Source of the DNA: a virus
IMG/VR virus record: IMGVR_UViG_3300049203_000098
Coordinates: 1-44,032 of that record
Reading direction: 5' to 3' (one strand)
DNA length: 44,032 nt
A program made the translations under genes and the position numbers. The notes beneath the pieces were generated by a model. The model saw only the letters and a program-made list of their open reading frames with translations, was not told the DNA's origin and did not search any database. Shown piece after piece: positions 39,307-44,032 of this stretch. Positions within the stretch are counted from its first letter, which is position 1; every line of letters starts with the position of its first letter.

Positions 39307-39578
39307 GCGGCCCATCAACCTATTCGATCGGCAACCAGCTATTTGTCGATCTTCGCGCGTTTCTCTGCGCCGCCGGGGTCGATCCGACGGAATGCAAGCT
39401 CACCATCACTTTTCCGAACTCGGAAGCGCGATCCGCTCTTGTTGATCGGCTTATGGCGGACAGCCCGCCCATCAGCGAATGCGGCCGAGTTTCCGCAGCG
39501 CAGGCGGGGAACTACGGCGGAACATGGCAAGGCGTCTCGTATCAGTTTGATGCGGAGAGCAGCGGGGAGCATCCATGA
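39303..39578 (+). CDS. Cargo gene 3: hypothetical protein
   Basis: 91 residues from GTG 39303 in GTGA overlap. STYSIGNQLFVDLRAFLCAA, then LTITFPNSEARSALVDRLMA. Not recognised. Its codons look somewhat less GC-biased than those of the baseplate genes, suggesting later acquisition. Confidence 0.6.
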   Translation: MSGPSTYSIGNQLFVDLRAFLCAAGVDPTECKLTITFPNSEARSALVDRLMADSPPISECGRVSAAQAGNYGGTWQGVSYQFDAESSGEHP

Positions 39579-39763
39579 TATCGCGATCCGGCCTCTCTCG
39601 CTTCGGCCGCGGCGTGATGTTCGTCGCCGATCGCGAGGTGCTCCCGTTCCTCGCCACCTTCGCCTGGGTGGTTGCCTATGGCGTTGCGGTGATCGGCGCC
39701 GCTCCGCTCTGGCTCCCCTACGCGATCGCGCGGCACGTCTGGCGGATGGGGAGGCCGATATGA
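39575..39763 (+). CDS. Cargo gene 4: small membrane protein
   Basis: 62 residues, ATGA overlaps at both ends. One or two hydrophobic segments (VLPFLATFAWVVAYGVAVIG, then PLWLPYAIA) flanked by basic residues. Not recognised. A membrane peptide within baseplate genes suggests a host-directed accessory role rather than a virion part. Confidence 0.6.
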   Translation: MISRSGLSRFGRGVMFVADREVLPFLATFAWVVAYGVAVIGAAPLWLPYAIARHVWRMGRPI

Positions 39764-40173
39764 ATGCTCCAATCCCTAGCGCGGTCGGGACTGTCCATCT
39801 CCGCAATGGCCGGGCCGAGCGGCATCCGCGGACGCGGGGCGTCGGCAAGACGTGGTGCGGTAAAAGCCTACTCGGCCAGCCAGAGGACGCCGGCACGGGC
39901 ATTGAGACGTTCACCAGTTACGGCGATCAGATCCACGTGACTTACGATCCGCAACAGGGAACGTGCGCGCGCTGCTCCGAAGCCTTTGAAGCCGCTTTTG
40001 CCGCAGCGTTCCCGGAACGATCACAGCCGATTGCTACGTTCAGGTACGACAACCCTGACGATATGCGCCGCGCCAAGGCCGTGCTTGGCCCTGACGCCTT
40101 GGACCGTTTCTTCGGCCCAGGTGGAGGAGGCATGGCTGCATTCGAGGCGGCCCTCGCGGGGCACTCGCAATGA
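39760..40173 (+). CDS. Cargo gene 5: zinc-binding-type hypothetical protein
   Basis: 137 residues from the ATG in ATGA overlap. The N-terminal half has VGKTWCGKSLLG and CARCSEAFEAAF, a CG...CxxC plan similar to the gene at 39121. The second half (DMRRAKAVLGPDALDRFF, GGGGMAAFEAAL) is helical. Function unknown; the end overlaps gp46. Confidence 0.6.
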   Translation: MNAPIPSAVGTVHLRNGRAERHPRTRGVGKTWCGKSLLGQPEDAGTGIETFTSYGDQIHVTYDPQQGTCARCSEAFEAAFAAAFPERSQPIATFRYDNPDDMRRAKAVLGPDALDRFFGPGGGGMAAFEAALAGHSQ

Positions 40174-40622
40174 CCGATATCGCCCTCGCCTGGGACAGCG
40201 ACGCCTTCGCGGCCGACCTGCTCCTCTCCGCCGGTGCGCTGGCCACCGATGACGGGCTGCGCACCGCCGTGATCATCTCGCTCTTCAGCGACGCCCGCGC
40301 GCGCGACGACGATCCGCTGCCGCAGCCGGGCGCCGACAAGCGCGGCTGGTGGGGCGATGCGCTGGCCGAGGTCGAGGGCGATCGCATCGGCTCGCGGCTG
40401 TGGCTGCTCCACCGGGAGAAGATCACGCCGTCCGTGCTCACCAGGGCGCGCGATTATGCCCGCGACGCGCTCGCCTGGTTGATCGAGGACGGAATCGCCA
40501 AGTCGATCGAGGTGACGGCCGAGGCGATCCGGCCCGCCACGCTCGGGCTCGGCATCGTCATCACCCGGCCGGAAGGCCCGGCGCGGCAGCGCTTCGATTT
40601 CGTCTGGGAAGCCACAGCATGA
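40170..40622 (+). CDS. Baseplate wedge protein (Mu gp46, GPW/gp25 family)
   Basis: 150 residues. DGLRTAVIISLFSDARARDD, RGWWGDALAEVEGDRIGSRL and LLHREKITPSVLTRARDYA are the gp46 blocks. It joins sheath and baseplate wedges. ATGA overlaps on both sides tie it to cargo gene 5 and gp47. Confidence 0.92.
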   Translation: MTDIALAWDSDAFAADLLLSAGALATDDGLRTAVIISLFSDARARDDDPLPQPGADKRGWWGDALAEVEGDRIGSRLWLLHREKITPSVLTRARDYARDALAWLIEDGIAKSIEVTAEAIRPATLGLGIVITRPEGPARQRFDFVWEATA

Positions 40623-41671
40623 GTTTCGCCCGTCCGACCCTTTCCGATCTGATCGCGCGAGATCGCGCCGATCTCGACGCCCGTCTGCCCGGTGCGGACA
40701 GCCGGCTGCGCCGATCGACGCTCGACGTCCTCGCCCGCACCCATGCCGGGGCGCTCCACGGCGCCTATGGCTATCTCGACTATATCGCCGAGCAGATCCT
40801 CCCCGACACGGCCGACGCCGAGCACCTGGCGCGCTGGGCAACGATCTTCGGCCTCACCCGCAAGGCGGCCGTGCTCGCCGCCGGCACCGCGACCCTCACC
40901 GGCACCAACGGGATCGTCGCGCCCGCCGGCACCGTGCTGATGCGGGCCGATGGCGCGCGCTATCTCATCACCGCCGACGCGACGATCGCCGGGGGCACCG
41001 CCGCGGCGTCGATCGAGGCGGAGGATGCCGGCGCGGATGCGGGGATGGACACCGGCCAGCAACTCACCTTCGCCTCGCCGATCGCCGGCATCCAGGCGAT
41101 CGCCACGATCGCCGCGCCGGGCATTGCCGGCGGCCTCGACGAGGAGGATGACGCATCGCTGCGCGCCCGCCTGCTCGCCCGCATCGCCCAGCAGCCTGCC
41201 GGCGGTGCCGAGGGCGATTATATCCGCTGGGCGCGCGAGGTGCCGGAGGTGACCCGCGCATGGGTCTATCCGAACATGAACGGGCTCGGCACGGTCGGGC
41301 TCACCTTCACGATGGACGGCCGCGACAACATCATCCCGCTCACAGCCGACGTGAACGCGGTCGCGGCCCATATCGACCCGCTCCGACCAGTGACCGCCGA
41401 CGTCGACGTCTTCGCGCCGGTCGCCGACCCCCTGAACTTCACGATCGACCTCACGCCGGACACGACGGCGGTGCGCAACGCCGTTGCGGCCGAGCTCCGC
41501 GATCTGATCGCCAGAGAGGCGGAACCGGGCGGCACGCTGCTGATCAGCCATATCCGCGAAGCGATCTCCATTGCCGCCGGCGAGACGGACCATGTGCTGA
41601 CCGCGCCCTCGGCCAACGTGACCGCCGCCCCCGGCGAGATCACCGTGTTCGGCGCGATCACGTGGGCGTGA
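40619..41671 (+). CDS. Baseplate J-like protein (Mu gp47)
   Basis: 350 residues. FARPTLSDLIARDRADLDAR, HAGALHGAYGYLDYIAEQIL, LARWATIFGL and GGAEGDYIRWAREVPEVTRA are the baseplate J signature. It builds the outer baseplate that links to gp48 and fibres. Start at the ATG overlapping the gp46 stop. Confidence 0.94.
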   Translation: MSFARPTLSDLIARDRADLDARLPGADSRLRRSTLDVLARTHAGALHGAYGYLDYIAEQILPDTADAEHLARWATIFGLTRKAAVLAAGTATLTGTNGIVAPAGTVLMRADGARYLITADATIAGGTAAASIEAEDAGADAGMDTGQQLTFASPIAGIQAIATIAAPGIAGGLDEEDDASLRARLLARIAQQPAGGAEGDYIRWAREVPEVTRAWVYPNMNGLGTVGLTFTMDGRDNIIPLTADVNAVAAHIDPLRPVTADVDVFAPVADPLNFTIDLTPDTTAVRNAVAAELRDLIAREAEPGGTLLISHIREAISIAAGETDHVLTAPSANVTAAPGEITVFGAITWA

Positions 41672-41681
41672 CGGGGGCCTG

Positions 41682-42278
41682 ATGCCGAGCGCTTCCGAAC
41701 ATCGCTCCGCACTCCAGGCGCTGCTGCCGACCGGCGCGGCCTGGCCGCGCGAGGACAGCGCTAACCTCACCAAGCTGCTCGACGGCTGGGCGGAGGAATT
41801 CGCCCGCCTGGACGCGCGGATCGACGCGCTGCTCCTCGAAAGCGATCCGCGCACCACGGCCGAGCTGCTCGGCCAGTGGGAGGGCGTGCTCGGCCTTCCC
41901 GATCCCTGCACCGCCGCCGCCACGACGATTGCCGGCCGCCAGCTCGCCGCCTGGCGCAAGCTCGCCTTCCAGGCCGGGCAGACGCGGGCCTTCTACATCC
42001 AGCTCGCGGCGTCGCTCGGTTACGAGATCCAGATCTTCGAGTTCGATCCCGACGTGGATGAATATGACGCGTCGCTCACGCCACTGATCACCGGCGGCAA
42101 ATGGCGCTTCGTCTGGCGCGTCCACGTCCTCACCGCGACCGATTACCGCCTCTTCCGGGTCGGCCGAGCCCGTGTCGGCGACCTGCTCGCCGATGGTGGC
42201 TCAATCAGCCTTGAATGCATCATCGCCCACGCCAAACCGGCCCACACCCATGTTGTTTTCTCCTACGAGGAAAGCTGA
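41682..42278 (+). CDS. Tail protein (Mu gp48, DUF2313 / YmfQ type)
   Basis: 198 residues. SEHRSALQALLPTGAAWPRE, LLESDPRTTAELLGQWEGVL and YEIQIFEFDP match the DUF2313 family. It connects the baseplate to tail fibres. A 10-base gap separates it from gp47, and the short fibre gene follows 3 bases later. Confidence 0.9.
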   Translation: MPSASEHRSALQALLPTGAAWPREDSANLTKLLDGWAEEFARLDARIDALLLESDPRTTAELLGQWEGVLGLPDPCTAAATTIAGRQLAAWRKLAFQAGQTRAFYIQLAASLGYEIQIFEFDPDVDEYDASLTPLITGGKWRFVWRVHVLTATDYRLFRVGRARVGDLLADGGSISLECIIAHAKPAHTHVVFSYEES

Positions 42279-42281
42279 GCC

Positions 42282-42764
42282 ATGCACCGTATCGACGCAC
42301 CCAACAACGTAGGCGGAATGTTTGTGGACACGGTTCCGGGGACGGCCGTGGACGCCGACTGGGCCAACGCGGTCCAGGAGGAGATCGTCAACGTCATCAC
42401 CAATCCCGCCGGCGGCGACGAGGCGCTGGTGAAGGGCAACAACACCCAGCTGCTCGCAGCGATCCTGAACATCGTCGCCGGCAACCTGCCGCGGAGCCTT
42501 ACGAATGACGGCTATTACACCTTCCCCGGCGGCTTCGTCTTGCAGTGGGTCCATCTCACCGCGAACGGCAACGCATCGACCAACTTCCTTTGGCCGACCG
42601 AGTTTGACACCGCCTGCTTCGGCGCCTGGTGCAACGGCGGCTGGAATGATCTCGATGCCCAGGACAACAATCCATTTGTGAGCGTCAAGAGCGTCACCGG
42701 GGGCACCGTCTTCTCGGCGACGGGCGTAAACACCGCCACGGTCGTCTTCGGCATCGGCCACTGA
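42282..42764 (+). CDS. Short tail fibre protein (gp53-like C-terminus)
   Basis: 160 residues. HRIDAPNNVGGMFVDTVPGT then VDADWANAVQEEIVNVI is the usual start of fibre proteins of Mu-like phages, and the end (TFPGGFVLQWVHLTANG, FDTACFGAW) resembles the gp53-like fibre tip. It is much smaller than Mu S; the main receptor-binding proteins may be those at 13722 and 17036. No invertible segment or invertase follows. Confidence 0.82.
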   Translation: MHRIDAPNNVGGMFVDTVPGTAVDADWANAVQEEIVNVITNPAGGDEALVKGNNTQLLAAILNIVAGNLPRSLTNDGYYTFPGGFVLQWVHLTANGNASTNFLWPTEFDTACFGAWCNGGWNDLDAQDNNPFVSVKSVTGGTVFSATGVNTATVVFGIGH

Positions 42765-42796
42765 TCTCGCCGCTCCCGGATGATCGGGGGTGGCAC

Positions 42797-42890
42797 AAGG
42801 GCGCGCCAACGCCCTTCACCGCGGGCGGACACCCGCACCTCGCGCTGCCCGGGCAGCGTTCAGTTCCCCCGGCCGGGCACCCCGGCGGGG
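42797..42890. repeat. Cluster of four GC-rich hairpins
   Basis: AAGGGCG/CGCCCTT (42797-42816), GCGGG/CCCGC (42821-42836), the palindrome GCTGCCCGGGCAGC (42844-42857) and CCCCGGCGGGG (42880-42890) follow each other in the gap between the fibre and methyltransferase genes. No T-runs. They probably end or process the long morphogenesis transcript. No gene seen in this gap. Confidence 0.5.
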
Positions 42891-42912
42891 CTCATGTGAA
42901 TGGCCGAGGTTA

Positions 42913-43716
42913 ATGGAGTCTCTACATCTGGAATCGATCGAGCCGGTGCGGCCGGTCGCACCTTACATCGGCGGCAAGAAGCTGCTGGCCAAATGCCTCG
43001 TCGAGCGGATTGAGGCCATCCCGCACGATCTCTACGCCGAGCCGTTCATCGGCATGGGCGGCGTATTCTTCCGCCGCGATCGGCGGCCGAAAGTCGAGGT
43101 GATCAACGATATCTCGGCCGACGTGACGACGCTGTTCCGCATCCTGCAGCGCCACTATCAGCAGTTCCTCGACACGCTGAAATGGCAGCTCTCCAGCCGC
43201 GCCGAGTTCGAGCGGCTGATGCGGGTCGATCCCGCGACGCTTACCGATCTCGAACGGGCGGCGCGCTTCCTCTACCTCCAGCGCACGGCCTTCGGCGGCA
43301 AGGTCGAAGGACGAAATTTCGGCGTCACCCGCACCGGCCCGGCCCGATTCGATCTGACGAAGCTCGTGCCGATGCTGGAGGCGGTCCATGAGCGCCTGGC
43401 CGGCGTCCACATCGAGCGCCTGCCCTATCCCGATCTCATCCGCCGCTACGATCGGCCGGGCGCGCTCTTCTACCTCGATCCGCCCTATTGGGGATGCGTG
43501 GACGATTATGGGGTGGGAGTGTTCTCAGAGGCCGATTTCGAGGCCCTTAGCGGCCTCTTACGAGCCATCCAGGGCCGCTTCATTCTGTCGATCAATGACC
43601 GGCCGGAGGTGCGGGCGATCTTCGCGGGCTTCATGATCGAGGAGGTGACCCTAAGCTATCGCATCAGCGGCGCATCGACGCCGGCGCGCGAGCTGATTAT
43701 AACCGGCACGCGATAG
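42913..43716 (+). CDS. D12-class DNA adenine N6-methyltransferase
   Basis: 267 residues of Dam/D12 type: PYIGGKK at 17-23 (motif X), EPFIGMGGV at 43-51 (AdoMet-binding motif I), NDIS at 65-68 and DPPYW at 189-193 (catalytic motif IV), all intact. It transfers methyl from AdoMet to adenine; the target sequence cannot be read. No restriction partner is nearby, so it likely shields phage DNA from host nucleases, the job done in Mu by Mom at the same right-end place. Start 42913 chosen with GAGG upstream. Confidence 0.92.
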   Translation: MESLHLESIEPVRPVAPYIGGKKLLAKCLVERIEAIPHDLYAEPFIGMGGVFFRRDRRPKVEVINDISADVTTLFRILQRHYQQFLDTLKWQLSSRAEFERLMRVDPATLTDLERAARFLYLQRTAFGGKVEGRNFGVTRTGPARFDLTKLVPMLEAVHERLAGVHIERLPYPDLIRRYDRPGALFYLDPPYWGCVDDYGVGVFSEADFEALSGLLRAIQGRFILSINDRPEVRAIFAGFMIEEVTLSYRISGASTPARELIITGTR

Positions 43717-43725
43717 GAGACCCCC

Positions 43726-43953
43726 ATGTCCAAGTTCGATATCTGCCGAGCAGCACCCATCAGGATGTTCGAGATCGATGACGCCGAACTTGCGGCGCTC
43801 GGTTCGCCCTCGGAGGAGATCAAGGCGCATATCACCCGAGCGCGAGCCGAAGAGTTCCTGTCCCTGCCCATCCATCAAGGGATGAATGCGTTCCTGGAAA
43901 GCTACCAGCGCTTCGATCTCGCCAACCTACAGGGCCGCGCTTCCCCGGCTTAG
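43726..43953 (+). CDS. Hypothetical right-end protein
   Basis: 75 residues; GGAG precedes the ATG by 6 bases. SKFDICRAAPIRMFEIDDAE, then ELAALGSPSEEIKAHITRAR. Mostly helical and acidic; not recognised. It follows the methyltransferase and is the last gene before the end site. Confidence 0.65.
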   Translation: MSKFDICRAAPIRMFEIDDAELAALGSPSEEIKAHITRARAEEFLSLPIHQGMNAFLESYQRFDLANLQGRASPA

Positions 43954-43966
43954 CCCCATCCGAGTG

Positions 43967-43983
43967 CTCCGGATTGTCTTGTC
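43967..43983 (-). repeat. Right-end transposase-binding site candidate
   Basis: The reverse complement of this stretch, GACAAGACAATCCGGAG, differs at one position from the left-end copy at 180-196. A second, looser copy (GGGAC...CCGGAGT on the minus strand) covers 43988-44008, so two adjacent sites may exist as in Mu R1/R2. The right terminus would then lie within the last 30 bases, for example at CA 44012-44013 or 44015-44016. Confidence 0.6.
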
Positions 43984-44002
43984 AAAGACTCCGGAAGCTT
44001 TT
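43968..44002 (+). terminator. Terminator-like hairpin at the right end
   Basis: TCCGGA-TT-GTCTT / GTCA loop / AAGAC-TCCGGA forms an 11-bp stem with a TT bulge, followed by AGC and TTTT (43999-44002). It would stop the late transcript at the phage edge. It coincides with the right-end repeat, so part of the symmetry may serve transposase binding instead. Confidence 0.55.
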
Positions 44003-44032
44003 GTCCCGCTACAGCAGGTGAAGCATGTCCGT

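Noticed and set aside
42765-43000. Possible invertible fibre segment as in Mu
   Set aside because: The nearby palindromes are short GC hairpins, not paired inversion sites, and there is no invertase gene or second fibre copy in reverse.
1-44032. CRISPR arrays, tRNA or rRNA genes, insertion sequences
   Set aside because: No regularly spaced repeats, no cloverleaf-like or rRNA sequence, and no transposase other than Mu A were seen.

Overview
The window looks like one complete, or nearly complete, Mu-like transposable phage (prophage) of about 44 kb in a GC-rich alphaproteobacterial host. A sphingomonad is my inference from base composition, codon use and protein style; there is no rRNA, tRNA or clear host gene to prove it. 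The left edge carries copies of a GACAGGAC-N4-CGGAGT element, and the right edge carries an inverted 16/17 match to the same element. These are what transposase-binding ends should look like, so both phage ends seem to be inside the window. The exact terminal dinucleotides and the target duplication could not be fixed.

Layout. Positions 1-454 are the non-coding left end with repeats. Positions 455-1286 (minus strand) are an immunity operon: an XRE-type repressor and a coupled membrane-anchored OB-fold protein. Across a divergent control region with CCGAACATTCGG palindromes lies the rightward early operon: Ner-like regulator (1361), ParB-like protein (1618), five small unknown genes, transposase A (4249), ATPase B (6222), a small membrane protein, a stand-alone DnaA domain IV protein (7360), a GemA-like protein (7753), two small genes and a Mor-type activator (8928).

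The late region begins near 9724 with an endolysin whose Shine-Dalgarno sits in a hairpin. It is followed by an unusual receptor or surface-enzyme module placed ahead of the head genes: a PhoD-type metallophosphatase (11304), a GH16-like tail fibre (13722) and a coiled-coil/beta-helix spike (17036). Nested Rz/Rz1 spanins lie between the two fibres and a possible holin (20124) follows. A small antisense membrane/zinc-ribbon gene (13113-13349) is embedded here.

The head module then follows Mu order: gp25, gp26, gp27 (small terminase), gp28 (large terminase), gp29 (portal), gp30 (MuF with extra C-terminal domains), I/Z (protease and internally started scaffold), a decoration-like protein, T (capsid) and gp35-like. 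A strong hairpin separates it from the tail module: gp36, G, gp37, gp38, L sheath, M tube, gp41/42 chaperones with a probable -1 frameshift, tape measure, N, P, gp45, gp46, gp47, gp48 and a short fibre. Five small cargo genes interrupt the baseplate genes between gp45 and gp46. The right end carries a D12-class adenine methyltransferase, where Mu has mom, and one small gene, then a terminator-like hairpin overlapping the right-end site.

Genes are packed almost continuously on the plus strand with ATGA, GTGA and TGATG overlaps, implying long translationally coupled operons. I saw no C-type late activator, invertase, CRISPR array, tRNA or insertion sequence.
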